A stretch of DNA of 64,000 nucleotides from Microstegium vimineum (lineage: Eukaryota > Streptophyta > Magnoliopsida > Poales > Poaceae), in assembly GCA_022036555.1 (NCBI GenBank), contig CM039119.1, positions 40,830,858-40,894,857 on the forward strand. Direction: 5' to 3'. Of the stretch, positions 12,691 through 23,710 are shown in pieces. Position numbers and translations under genes: made by a program. Below the pieces are notes generated by a model, which had not been told where the DNA came from, searched no databases, and was given only the letters and a program-made list of their open reading frames with translations. Position 1 is the first letter of the stretch. Each line of letters opens with the position of its first letter.

Positions 12691-14074
12691 TGTCGGTGTT
12701 ATGACCCGGGGGTCAAGACCACCAACTAGTAAATTTATATATCGCGTGCTCCCTCTCTCAGACGTGATGCAAGATGGACACAAGGTTTATCCTGGTTCGG
12801 GCAAAGAAGGCCCTACGTCCAGCGGGGGAGGATGACTTGTATTATCTCGCACCCAAATGTGCTCGTACAGGGGGGGTACAAGCTGTGTTACACGGGGTTG
12901 CTCAGAGCGAGCTGAAGCCTAAGGCTAGCAGTGCTGCCCTAGGCGACGGGTTGGCCGCTCGAGGGGTCGATCGAGCAGCGGGGTGTGTGGAGTGTGGAGC
13001 GTGAGGGTCTCAACTGAAGTCTCGGATCGGAGATTTTAGAATCCAGCCAGAGAGAGATCCCTTTCTTCTACCTCGGCGTCCCCTTTTATAGACCAAGGGG
13101 AGGTCCGAGGGTACAGGATCCTAACTGTCGTAGTATGGGCAGCGTGTCTGTGGCACAGTGTTGGCGGAGGGACGTTGAGCACTGTGGCGGCATGGCCTTC
13201 CCGTCCTTTTGGCGCTCCGGGTCGTGGTGGCAGTGGAAGTCGCCGCGGCACGTCGCGGCACAACTTCCGCAGACGGGCGCGAATCCCACAGCTAAAGCGA
13301 GACGGGGCAGATGGGACGGGCCCCATACTGGAGTTGTCGGAGGGAGGGGTCGAGCCCCTCGGTCGAGGGGGGGGGTCGAGCCCTGCGTGGCTCTGCCGTA
13401 TCCCGAAGTCGTCGTCGAGGGCTGCACTGTTCACGTTCCGAGGGGTGCTGCTGGAGTCCGTACTCGCGTCGTGGCGGCAGTAACAGCACAGTTGACAGGA
13501 ATTAGGGACATGACGGCGAGTTGTTGGATTTGACTGCGGACGCGGGCGCCCATGGCGTTAGGCGGATTTACTTTAACCCATGCCGGGAGCAGTTGGGCTG
13601 ATCGAGCCTCCCGTCCGGGGGTCGTTCGTTCGACCCCTGGTCCGTCGCCCGTCGTCGAGGTAGGGTCGGGCAGAGGCGGAGTCGGAGGGATCGAAGTAGA
13701 GGGCGAGGGGTCGTTCGTTCGACCCCTTGTCCGTCACCCGGTGTCGAGGTAGGGGCCGGGGGGTCGCTCATTCGACCCTCGTCCGTCACTTGATGTCGAG
13801 GTGGAGGCCGAGGGGTCGTTCGTTCGGCCCCTCGTCCGTCACTCGGCGTCGAGGTGGAGGTCGAGGGGTCGTTCGTTCGACCCCTCGTCCGTCATTCGTC
13901 GTCGAGGTGGGTCGGCCCGTGACTCGCTGTCATAGCCGGTGCAGGGGGCCTTCACGTGACGGGCCTTCCCTTACTGACTTGAGCAGTGGGCTGATCCCTG
14001 TCTTAAAAATGGTTGCGATGTTTAGCGTTAATTTATCAAAGGGTTTAGGGTACCCCTTACCTTCGTACCCGACA
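12691..14074 (+). mobile_element. Solo LTR (TGTCGGTGTTATGACC family) inside the CACTA remnant
   Basis: Starts tgtcggtgttatgacccg and ends gtacccgaca (TG...CA, 1384 bp). The exact 5-bp duplication cttgg occurs at 12686-12690 and 14075-14079. The sequence is GC-rich and CpG-rich in the middle, which produces many spurious open frames on both strands between 12774 and 14089; none resembles a protein. A Ty3/gypsy-type origin is likely from the terminus, but it is an inference. Confidence 0.85.
13617..13911. repeat. Five-copy minisatellite with palindromic core inside the solo LTR
   Basis: Five imperfect units of about 45-60 bp (starts near 13617, 13706, 13759, 13811 and 13863) each contain ggggtcgttcgttcgacccc or a variant followed by gtccgtcac and gtcgaggt. 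The first 20 bases form an inverted repeat with a short loop. Confidence 0.75.
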
Positions 14075-14885
14075 CTTGGTGTATGTTGAGGCCGTATCCA
14101 GGAACATTCTCAATTTTTTACCACAGCCTACGCGTGCAATAACATGACACCCAGACAAGTTTCGTGATTTTCGAACTTCGTTCGGATTTTATATAATTTT
14201 AAAACACTTTTTCCGTAATTACCTCGTCATGTTACCTCTAGAAGATGCTCGATATTTCATGTGGGTACTTGGATACGGCCTCAACATACAACAAATATCA
14301 TGAGATCATTTTTTGAACGACGAAATTCCATTATTCTATGTACATGCAGTTCAAATTTGAAATATTCGAAAATACACAAAGAAAAGAAAAAATAAACCAA
14401 ATATATCTGAAAAGGTCAAAATTGCCCTAAATTTGAATATATACTTTTAAATAATAACATAAGTCTTCAAAAAAATATTGGGTCAAAACATTAAAAAAAA
14501 CAAATTACTTTGTCGAGTGCCGCGTGTATCACTCGGCAAAGAGGCTTCTTTGCTGAGTGCATCACCATGGCACTCGGCACACCTCTTTGCCGAGTGGCGG
14601 AAAAGGCGCTCGTCAATTGTTTTTTTTATTTCACGGCACGGTTAGGTCGGCCGTTAAATAGTCAATTTTTTCTACCGAGGGGAATTCTTTGCCGAGTGTT
14701 GCACTCGACAAAGAGCGCGTTACCGATTGCTTAGCTTTGCCGAGTGCCAGGAATTTTTCGACACTCGGCAAAGCCTGTCTTTGTCGAGTGCCAAGGAAAC
14801 AGCACTCGACAAAGAGGGCCTTCGCCGAGTGTCCAATTTTCGGCACTCGGCAAAGGCTCAGACACTTCTGCGTTCTCACGTAGTG

Positions 14886-15230
14886 TATCTTCTCCCCGTC
14901 TTTTTTTTCTTTAATAAAGTTGGTACTATGCATGGGAGCCGTTGCTCCACAGTTTCTTAAAAAAATCGCAACTGGGCACTGCCATGTCCGTGTGCTGCTA
15001 ACTGCATGCCATACTACGCGGCTCTCGTAGCGCGTCCAACTTGCCCTAGTCGCAGCAGCAGCGCCGCTCCCACACGGGCGGCTGCCCTGCAAAAATTCCG
15101 CGGTTTTGTAGAGTAGAGACGTGTAGTAGGGTAGCTATGGCTCCATGGAATAATGCATCCAAAGGACCAATAATTCCGCCTGGCCGGTTGTTGGTTTGGT
15201 TCAGGTTCGTCGTGCCTACCGGAAAACTAA
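14886..15230. other. Intergenic DNA without recognisable feature
   Basis: About 345 bp directly right of the CACTA terminus. It contains a poly-T run and moderately GC-rich sequence. The open frames here are short and unlike any family known to the annotator. Confidence 0.4.
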
Positions 15231-15658
15231 GACCTTGTTAGATTTAGCTGTATTCAAAATTTTATAAAATTTTCCGTCACATTGAATCTTTAGACGTATG
15301 TATGGAGCATTGAATACAGAAACTTTTAAAAGCCCGAACAATTCTTATTATGTAAAAATATTTAGCTATAAAATTATAAAAATCTACTTGAGTATAAAGA
15401 AATTTCCTTTGAATATAAAGAAAAAATTCCTTTCTAATTTCACGGGAGCCCGGCCAGCCGCCCGGGGTGGCCGGGCGGTGGCTCCGCCAATGATTGAATA
15501 TATGTAAAAAAATAATTAATTGTACTATTTGTCTATAATTTACGAGACGAATTTTTTAAGACTAGTTACTTTATTGTTAAATAATAATTACTAAATAAAA
15601 ATGAAAGTGCTACCGAATCACTTTTTCAAAAGTTTTTACATCTAAACACCCTTATCTA
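15231..15658. mobile_element. Grass MITE (cgtcacattgaatctttag family)
   Basis: The core cgtcacattgaatctttag, then a cgagacgaattttttaag segment, then gaaagtgctacc is a signature of a very common non-autonomous DNA element in grass genomes. The ends (accttgttagatttagc and acatctaaacaccctt) are roughly inverted. A short GC-rich hairpin segment (about 15445-15490, ccgcccgg...ccgggcgg) interrupts the otherwise AT-rich sequence. Confidence 0.6.
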
Positions 15659-15702
15659 AACGTGTATAATCTATATACCCGGCAGTACTGCTGCAAGCAA
15701 TT

Positions 15703-15796
15703 ACTCCCTCCGTTCCTTTATATGTGTCGTTCGGGAAGCGTGTCTGTGAGGGAACACGGTTTTCTAGAGACAGATATTTAGGGACAGACGGAGTAT
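15703..15796. mobile_element. Short Stowaway-type MITE
   Basis: Begins ctccctccgttcc and ends ggacagacggag with TA at both edges: the Stowaway terminus and TA target preference. About 94 bp, no coding capacity. A related copy lies at 29463-29575. Confidence 0.65.
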
Positions 15797-15822
15797 ATAG
15801 TAGCTAGTAGTGCTCAAAGGCC

Positions 15823-15825
<3 letters not shown>

Positions 15826-15871
<46 letters not shown>

Positions 15872-16003
15872 GGCCACATGGTACTGGCCGTATGATATTC
15901 AGGATGGACCGGGAGGACCTCGCCGCTTCAATTGAGCAGCACACCCATGTGTTAAATTAGCTGGATTTGAGATCAACTTTAATTTTGTGCAGGGATCAAG
16001 TGG

Positions 16004-16047
<44 letters not shown>

Positions 16048-16178
16048 GGCCACATGGTACTGGCCGTATGATATTCAGGATGGACCGGGAGGACCTCGCC
16101 GCTTCAATTGAGCAGCACACCCATGTGTTAAATTAGCTGGATTTGAGATCAACTTTAATTTTGTGCAGGGATCAAGTG
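15826..16178. repeat. Perfect tandem duplication with (TA)n, period 176 bp
   Basis: The 133 bp at 15870-16002 (from cgggccacatggtactgg to gggatcaagtg) recur without a visible difference at 16046-16178. Each copy is preceded by a (TA)n run of about 40 bp. Perfect identity indicates a recent duplication, by unequal exchange or slippage across the (TA)n tract, or possibly an assembly effect. Confidence 0.9.
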
Positions 16179-17064
16179 TTATTAGTGTATATACAAGTAG
16201 GTGCTCCGGCCTTCAGTTGTGTGTCAAGATAAAAAAAAATGTGCATTCAGCCGTGTTCGGTTGATGGCTTTTGTGATTGATAGCACGATTGAATTTATTT
16301 TGTTATAAAAGAAAAATAAACTATTTTATTATGAAGAAAAAATACAATACCATGTCTAATAAACATAGCTGATAAGTTCTAAGCAAACATGACATCTATG
16401 TCAAACTATTTTTGTTCGATTGAACTATTTTTGTTCGATTGAACTGCTTCTAGTTTGTTTTAGCCTATTTTCTCTCACAAAATACGTGGTTTTAGTTTAT
16501 CTGCATCTGCATGCCATTTGATCTGCATGCACCCAGTAACGGTTGCTCTTGTACGGGTTACAGAGCCATTTGGCATAGGAGTACTATGAATGAATTATTG
16601 TTATGTTGTTGTACGACAGCTAATTATATACTAAGGTCTTGTTCATTTTCATCGAATTGATCTATTTCTAGGTGACATTTCGGTGGATTATTACGGCTCA
16701 TTTTCAATTTAAATATGAACTAAAATGTGCATTCGTTTTATGCCGGTCCAAAATAAAAGCCTACCGGAACAAAAACTTACTTTTTTTTTTGTCTACATGA
16801 CTGAGAACAAAACCGAACCTTCTACCTCTGGAATTAATCCTGGGCTGGAATAAGTGAGAGAGACGGATTCAATCATTCTTAACCTGAAATGAATTAGCTC
16901 CTGAATTAAATTCTCCGCAAATAAACAAGGCATAATTAAAATACAAGCCTAGGTGAATATCCATGGATGGTCACATCATCATGTTTTGCATATCAATGTA
17001 CGTACTAGCACAGTTGAAGAACAAGTGTCTGTACTATTGTACATGTGTAGCCAATAAGGTAGTA
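16179..17064. other. Intergenic DNA with MITE debris
   Basis: AT-rich, no gene. Fragments such as ccgtgttcggttgatggc (about 16252) and caaggtcttgttcatttt-like sequence (about 16633) resemble ends of hAT or Harbinger MITEs, but complete elements could not be delimited. Confidence 0.35.
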
Positions 17065-17297
17065 CTTCCTCCGTGCTATACTATGTTGTGTTGTTTTTTT
17101 ATGTGCCACAAATTTAACTTGATTTATAATAAATACGTGTAATATTTATATTTTCAAATAAATTTACTAAAAATATAGATTTAAATATTTTTTAATGATA
17201 CTAATTATGTAATATAAATATTAATATTTTTTAAATATATATTTCTATTAAAATTGTTTTTTAGAAGTGACAGTGAGATATTTTGTGACGGAGGGAG
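17065..17297. mobile_element. Stowaway MITE
   Basis: Bounded by TA, beginning cttcctccgtgctatac and ending gtgacggagggag; about 233 bp and AT-rich inside. The termini fit Stowaway, a non-autonomous relative of Tc1/mariner. Confidence 0.65.
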
Positions 17298-18012
17298 TAC
17301 TCTTTAACCCGTATAGGAAGGAAGACGAGTGATTTAATTAATTAACGAGTGCACCTTTCAGAGTTGGAAAAATATACAGTTGATCTCATATTGTCCTTTT
17401 CTTCGTATTTGCATTTGCAGCTATGGAATAATTAAAACTCCAAGACTCGATCTAAACACATCACTCTGGCTAAACATATACTGGTATAATTTAGTATGAA
17501 CCTAACCATAAGATATCTCTCTCACGCACACTTTCTACGGTCATTCAATGCCCACTATGTGTTGTTGTCAAAAAAAAATGCCCACTATGTACAAATAAGC
17601 AGAAAAATTGGACAACCAAAGCGTGTGGCCACAAAAGTCACATGCAGAGCAGTGGGATCGGATGAGCATATATGTATATTTGTAATAAGACGCGTTGAAG
17701 TGATTAAGAGCAAACCTTTTCAGCCACGAGGAAAAAAGAACAGTAGAAATACTACTATTCGTTCCTTTTGTTTCTTTGGCTACCCGTACTCCACCAAGGC
17801 ACCAATCCATAACGCTGTCCTTATCGCAATGGTGGGGGCACAAAAATACCAAGTTAAACTCTAATGTTTATAATAATGCATATACACACACGTAGTACTA
17901 TATGATAACAACGAACTCTCTTTTTTGGATAATTGGATTGAATCGTTAATTTGCTGCACACATGATGTTACTTTTAATTATGTGCAGCACATCTCTGCTC
18001 TCTACCTTATGA

Positions 18013-18150
18013 GTACTACTTCCTCCATTTCAAATTATAAAATGTTTTGAGTTTTCTAAATTTATATTTATAATATGTTATGGCCACATACATATTAAAA
18101 GCTATGAATCTAAAAAATTAAAAACATCTTGTAATTTGGTATAGAGGAAA
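18013..18150. mobile_element. Degenerate Stowaway-like MITE
   Basis: The left end cttcctccatttcaaattat and the inverted-repeat-like right end attttgg...tagaggaaac are a worn Stowaway pattern. It lies inside the copy-1a block and is absent from the paralogous block at 26.2 kb, so it probably inserted after the duplication. Confidence 0.4.
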
Positions 18151-18576
18151 CCCGTTTTTTGCTAATTCCGATCTGCTAATGATTTTCTGCTTCTCAGGAG
18201 ATGTGTGTGTATATAGTATTGTTTATTACTACAACCAACAGCTAGATACTATGTCTTTCAATCCAATCCAACATAAAAAGAATCATGAACCTTCTATTCA
18301 AAAAAAGAATCATGAACCTAATCACATGATATCTTAGTTTGCATCATGTCCACCGCAAATATATCAGTACAAAATCGTATCATATAACCACAAAGCTTGG
18401 CCAAGAAAGGTGAATTAAATGACATGGCTAAAAGATAGGTACCGATGTGGATGGTCACAGGAGCGCAGCATCTCTCTCTGTGTAGATCTCTCTATAGATC
18501 TCTCTTTCGTCAGTCGTCAACTCGTCATGGGCGCTTCCCTCCATTAGCTCAAGTCATCACCTGCTCTGCTCTCTAG

Positions 18577-18626
18577 ACGCGTAATGGTCCCATTCAGCTT
18601 CCACGTTGCTTCGCCAATGGGGAGCA
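18577..18626. promoter_or_regulatory. Conserved element, copy 1 (acgcgtaatggtccca ... ccacgttgcttcgccaat)
   Basis: This is the best conserved part of the repeated non-coding block. It also occurs at 27497-27551 and 36450-36514. It contains an ACGT core (ccacgttg) and a CCAAT sequence. A regulatory role is suggested only by its conservation among diverged copies. Confidence 0.4.
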
Positions 18627-19461
18627 ATGCAAGAGATGTCTGACAATTAAGTGCAATGTGCCAAAACAAATAGAATGGGCAAATCATGCATACTACATAT
18701 AGATATAGATTGATTGAACAGGAAACCATTGTGGCATATAGTACAACATTTTTGGCTTGTCCAAATGCCACACCTTTTAGGCTAGTCCAAATGCTTAGCC
18801 CATTGGTAGGGGCTATTCGTTTTGCTGAAATTTAGCTTATGCTAAAGGTATTTGATGATTTTTTTTTGAGAGAAAAATATTATTCGTTTAGTGTTGAAGT
18901 AGTAGTATGGATGAATAATTTTGGTTGTTATTGGTAGTTGATAATGTCCGAATAATGTTTGGTTGTTACTAGTAGTTGATAATGTCCTTGTCTAATCAAC
19001 TTCTGAACATTCTTCCTAGGCGCTCAACTTCTGGACATCTGAGTTCAGTGTATATATGGATTTCCAGGTCCCAGAGATGCGCCTTACCAACATTATTAGC
19101 AAACATGTCGCAAAAAAAACATTACTAGCAAACAAGAAGAAAAAACTCAGGAAGCTCAAAAAAACTAGACCGCAAGCTCCAACAACAGCAAAGGTTAATT
19201 TTCTAAGGGTTTGGAATATCGCCAAAATTGAGGCTGAATTTTATAGTACTAAAGATAAATAGATGGTACTAGAATCCAAACATTGGCTTGTGTCATTTTA
19301 TTTTAACTAGAGAACTCCTCGGCATATTTTCTAGAGGCTATTATCTATATGTCATTAAAAAGTTGAAAATTACAAACAAGCTATTGAAAAAGATGAGCTC
19401 TCACAGTTGCCACTGAACTAAACTTTTTTTCCCTCCATGCCACTTCCGTCGATTTTGGCTC

Positions 19462-19742
19462 TAGAGCATCTCCAAAAGATTAGCTAAATCGTTTTATAAA
19501 GGTAAATTTGGCTATTATTAAAGAAAAACTATCTCCAACAGACTCTATAAATGACTCTCTAAATTTAGTAGCTCTCATTTCCACCTTATTTGTTGTCTAC
19601 TTTTGGATAGCCTACCTCACTAGCCATTCAACCTCTTTGTTTTATAGAGTCTATTGGAGCACTATAGTATTATTTATTTTAAAGAATAACTAAATCAGTA
19701 AATTTAGCTAGTTTTTTTTACTAATCTCTTAGAGATGCTCTA
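19462..19742. mobile_element. MITE with gagcatctccaa terminal inverted repeats
   Basis: The left end tagagcatctccaaaagatt and right end ctcttagagatgctcta are inverted repeats of about 25 bp around 280 bp of AT-rich DNA. TA flanks both ends. The superfamily is uncertain. Confidence 0.6.
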
Positions 19743-20479
19743 ACGGTAAAATACCCACAGGTCTAAATATGTTTTTGAGCATCTTAATGACCTAAAATGT
19801 AAAAACTAAAAAACTAGAAGTTTTAGATCTCAACAATATTTATATTTTTGTATAAAAATTCTATATTTTTTAAATTTCGTAAAAAATGATATGATTTGAT
19901 TTGATTAATATGTTGGAGAAAAATCATATTTTTTCATGTTATCAAATGAATATATGTTTTTTATATAAATATTATAGATGTCAAGAGATCCGCAACTTTT
20001 TAGTTTTGATTTTTTTTTAATTTGGGATCGTTCAAATGCGAAAACGAGACCTCACCATCATCCTCTAGCGCCACAGCACCTGCGAAAACGGGCTACCCCA
20101 TCTGTAGAGGCATGTCCTACACAGGAGAGACGAGGAGGAGGATCCATCGTGCATTGGAGATGCGTCGCCGACAAACTGGTGTCCACCAACGAAGTTTGAA
20201 CCTCCTGAGAGATGATTGCCGCAGCATACAGATGAGCCAAGCGGGAGAGGTGGGAAGCTCATCCAGCATCGGATCGACCGAGATGAGCCAAGCGGGAGGC
20301 CCTGCGCCCTCACACAACGCCTCCGCCAACAGATCTAGGTTGAGAAAGCTCTTGCGGGAGTTGAAGCAGTGGCGTAGTCAGCAAGCGCACCTATGCTATT
20401 GTCCTTGGATTGTATAGTGTGTTATATATATATATATATATATAATTATTCAAATATCTAGACCCACAACAATTGTTTG
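19743..20479. other. Intergenic DNA, no supported gene
   Basis: AT-rich DNA to about 20030, then a more GC-rich stretch with a 131-codon open frame (20022-20417) that has no recognisable domain, followed by a short (TA)n run at 20423-20442. Open frames exist on both strands with no codon-bias contrast, so no gene is called. Confidence 0.35.
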
Positions 20480-20720
20480 ATCCTAAAGTCCCGTTTGGTA
20501 GGGCTCCAAATGGTTATAGCTTCTCTGACACACTCATTGTTTATGTACTTTTCACAGGAGTTGTTTGTATCTCTTCTCTCTCTTTCTCTCAGAGCGGAAG
20601 CAGGAGAAGACATTTTTTTTAGCTTCACCTGCTCTCACCGGCTCTATGAGAAGAGAGTAGAGGTAAAAAAGATTTGTATGAATAGTGTATATAAATACAT
20701 CAGAGAAACTGGAGATTTTT
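20480..20720. mobile_element. hAT-like MITE fragment
   Basis: It begins agtcccgtttggtagggctc and carries internal agcttc...gctctcaccggctc segments typical of hAT-derived grass MITEs. The right end is not clear. Confidence 0.35.
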
Positions 20721-21895
20721 TTTTTTGCGACGAAAGAAGAATTATATTATATAATAGCTGGGTACATCAACATATTACAAGCACTCTGGATTACACTAGA
20801 TATATCTAGAAATTGATTTTCATCTAAAATATACCCACGCCGTGAAAAGATTCAAATCTCAAAACCAAACTTTTTTGACTCTTCGTATAGATGACCGCAC
20901 AGGTAAATACTCGGCACCAGCAATAGCAGCAAGCCTGAGAACAGATGCCCAACGGACGGCCAACATTCCTGTAGGTGGAATGGAGGATCTTTTTCTTCTT
21001 GCTGGTGTCTTCCTTCTTCTTCTTCTTTCTGCCACCGAAGAATGAGAAAGACTGATCTGAAGGATATTCTCCCTAGTCTTTCATTGTGGTCAGATCTAAC
21101 CATAACAAAACGAAGAAAAGACCGGAGAAAATTATTCCATGGCGGCGACATCATCTCCGCCTTGATGCCGCCGTCCGGAAATAAAGATCTCCATGTCGTC
21201 ATGTCGGTGGTGAGGGTCCCAGTTGTTCTAGGGTTAGGTTTCTGGCGACGTGGTCGAGTCGGCGGCGACGACGGCGTCAAGCAATACGGTCTTCTCGTGC
21301 TCTTCCCCGCCTCGGTGGTGTTCTTCTTCGGCGCCGTCGGCGAGTGCGTGGAGGTGGAGTCCGGCTTCGCCGACTTCTGTACAGGAGTCTGCGCTGGCTG
21401 TTATCTCGTCGTCTCGGGAACGGGAAGGCGGCGATGCCGGCGACGCGTTTCGTCGAGGATGCATTGACAGCTTCGGGTGTTGCGGTAAGACGGAGAGTGG
21501 ATCGAGTTTCAGTTTCCCTCGGCACTAGTCGACGGCGAGCTCTGATCCATGGTCGGAGAAGCTCAGGGTGCATCCCGGCCGATGTTCTTTCAACGGTGAC
21601 TTCAATCCGTCCACGGGTGTCCACAACGGCTCGTTTCAAAGCTTTTCAGCGATGGGGCTTCTCTAGATCTGGGCGACCTTGGGTGATTTCAACGCCGGTG
21701 ATGGCCGGCGATGGAGTCCTCCATTGGAGACGGTGTGGACAGCATCTAAGGAGCTTGTTGCCATTTCTGTTTTCTTTAGAGGCATCTTTGCAAGTTGTTT
21801 GGGACTGTTGTATCCTGTAATCTCGTATCTGTACTGGCCTAGGTTGGTGTACGTTTTCCTTATATCTACTAATACAGATATGGTTTATCAAAAAA
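20721..21895 (+). mobile_element. Retroposon-like GC-rich sequence ending in a poly-A run
   Basis: A long GC-rich segment with overlapping frames on all strands (for example 21042-21467 and 21344-21820) runs into an AT-rich 3' portion and ends with ctaatacagatatggtttat followed by an A-run at about 21889. Poly-A following a tail of this type is how LINE or SINE-type retroposons end in grasses. The 5' limit is not visible and no reverse transcriptase is present. A retrocopied or degenerate host gene remains possible. Confidence 0.35.
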
Positions 21896-22099
21896 AAAAT
21901 AGACAGACGAGTCGCCGACGCTAGCCGCCGGGGAAGGCGAGGGAGGGCAATTTTCCAGGAAATTTTCCCGGTCCGGTACCAGCGCGCCCGACCCGTGCAT
22001 ACTGGCCTGCCTCACATGTGTCTCCTTCCCTAGCGACAGGAGAGAAGTCAAGACGAGAGAAGGCACGGACACGGCCGGAGCGCATGCAACAGCGCCGCA

Positions 22100-23560
22100 C
22101 GCGGGTACTAGTAGAGTAGCTAGGAGAAGTAGTTTGGCCGGCCGGCAGCCGTCCCCGTCGCCCGTGTCACCGCGTTGGCGAGCATCGGCGTTCGTATCCC
22201 TCGTCAATTTGTTCGGCGCGTACCGCGTCCGCCGCGGCCGGAAAATTCCTCGCCGCCGCCGATGCACTGCACTTGCTGCTACTAGACTGGATCAGTACGA
22301 GTACACACCGGGAAACAAAAAGGACCACATAAATCACCATCTTGCTGGGGGCTGCCCGGCCGGTTGTTCCCTGGCAACGTGCAGCCAGCCTCCCTGGAAA
22401 GCTCACAGTACGTACTGCTACTGTCGTTCCTCCATCACTGCAACAGTAGTTAGTAGTGGGGTCCCTCAATTATAAAATTGGCGCATGTGCTTAATTTATC
22501 CTACGCCATCACCCTTCACCCCTCTGCCTTGTCATCTCCGTCTCAACCTAATTAAATTTATAGTCAAACATCAAATGATTTGATTTGAAAAAAATAAATA
22601 AATAACTTGTAATTTATAATAGAGCGATTATCTCTCGTGATTTTCTTATTCAATTCCCATGGAGATGTGGACTACAATATATGTAAATGTTATATGTAAT
22701 ACACACTCCAGTAATACATAATCTAGTTTTGCAACATGGCTGCAGATGCTTTTAATCTTTTGTTCGACAAAAAAAAGTCTAAATGAATCGAACCAAATCA
22801 AACACATAGTATATGTGTTATTCAACTTTGTCATGATACAAACTGGGCAATTTACATTATGAGACCGACTAGACTAGTACGGATCAGTGCGCTTGCTTCA
22901 AGCACTCATGAATGGAACTTAAATTCCCTAGCTGAATTCCCTAGCATCCAGAAGGCAGAAGCTATACTCTCTCCATTCTTATAAAACAAGTCATTTAATT
23001 TGGATAAGGTTTAAGTCAAACATTAGAAATATAAATCATAAATAACTTTTAAGTTATTGAGTTTGAAAATATAAAAATACTTTTATAAAAATATACATAT
23101 ATTTTATTTTAATAATTATTTTGTAAAAAATAATAACTAGTCAAAGTTACGTTTTTAATACTATGTCGCTGTCCAAAACAACTTATTTTATAGGTACGGA
23201 GGGAGTAGGTATGTACTGTAAGAGTTTAATTAAGCACATGTTCTCATTTCTGCCAGAGAACGAACCTGCAAGTTAAAGATTACAACGATACTCTATCAAA
23301 ACATGCATGGTCTAGTTTTGTACGCACGATGGAATTGAAGTACCGAACCCTGTTAATTCAGCTCCGTTTCCACAGGCGCACTGGCCAGGAATAGGCACAA
23401 AGTTGGAGCCAAAAATCATGGCCACAAAAGATACAACATAGTACTACGCAGGTGCAGCAGCACTGTTACCGATCACTTTGCAGGCGCTATCTAACGTCAT
23501 TAGCTCGTACGTCACTCTATGACGTCATCACCTCCCATCCCATATAAGAAATATGAATAA
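22100..23560. repeat. Diverged non-coding block, copy 1b (paralogous to 35640-36445 and partly 29930-30180)
   Basis: 22440-22520 matches 35637-35700 (attggcgcatgtgctt); 22630-22860 matches 35750-36090 (gagatgtggac, ttcgacaaa, ttactcaacttt-like sequence); 23225-23540 matches 36150-36440 (ttaagcacatgttctcattt, gatcactttgcag, tatgacgtcatca). 22205-22265 matches 29985-30035 (cgcgtccgccgcggccgg). Matches are collinear, without a shared frame. The copy breaks off at about 23555, just before the position of the conserved element found in the other copies. Confidence 0.7.
22967..23205. mobile_element. Stowaway MITE within copy 1b
   Basis: TA-flanked, beginning ctctctccattcttataaaa and ending ttataggtacggagggag, 239 bp. 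It is absent from the paralogous stretch near 36.1 kb, so it inserted after the block duplication. Confidence 0.65.
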
Positions 23561-23710
23561 TGGTGACTTTGATAATTATCACCTAAATGCAAATATAAGA
23601 TTCAATTTATTATTTAGTGGTACAATTAAAATTCTAAACATTTGTAAAGCGTATAATCTTAAAATCTACTTAGAAAGAATTATAAGTATTCCAACTCTGT
23701 TGTAAGTATG

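Larger units (their letters stand above)
12179..14885. mobile_element. CACTA (En/Spm-type) element remnant, right end intact
   Basis: Direct and inverted copies of the subterminal motif ctttgccgagtg / cactcggcaaag lie at 12204-12290 and, more densely, at 14507-14860. In grasses such repeats mark the transposase-binding ends of CACTA elements. The right terminus ends cacgtagtg at 14885, whose complement begins CACTACGTG, a plausible CACTA terminus. The left side has only about 110 bp of such repeats and no CACTA terminus, so the left end was lost before or by the neighbouring insertions. No transposase is present. The interior is split by a solo LTR and its flanks form a long inverted repeat. 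Confidence 0.65.
17600..19310. repeat. Diverged non-coding block, copy 1a (paralogous to 25850-28850)
   Basis: Successive segments of this region have collinear, diverged matches further on: 17640-17870 with 25875-26100 (gacgcgttgaagt, gttccttttg, ggtgggggc...cacaaaaata); 17950 with 26163 (gcac(ac)atgatgttactttt); 18310-18430 with 26610-26690 and 27330-27370; 18577-18626 with 27497-27551; 18680-18800 with 27660-27800; 18995-19260 with 27858-28005 and 28741-28830. The match is DNA-level, with indels and no conserved reading frame, so this is a duplicated non-coding segment and not a gene pair. The most conserved part carries acgcgtaatggtccca and ccacgttgcttcgccaat. Confidence 0.75.

Noticed and set aside
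13036..14089. Several GC-rich open frames of 60-132 codons on both strands
   Set aside because: They lie in a solo LTR with exact target duplication, overlap each other in all frames and show no domain. High GC alone explains the lack of stops.
20022..21820. A possible multi-frame host gene in the GC-rich stretch
   Set aside because: No domain is recognised, frames on both strands are similar in length, and the stretch ends in a poly-A-type retroposon tail.
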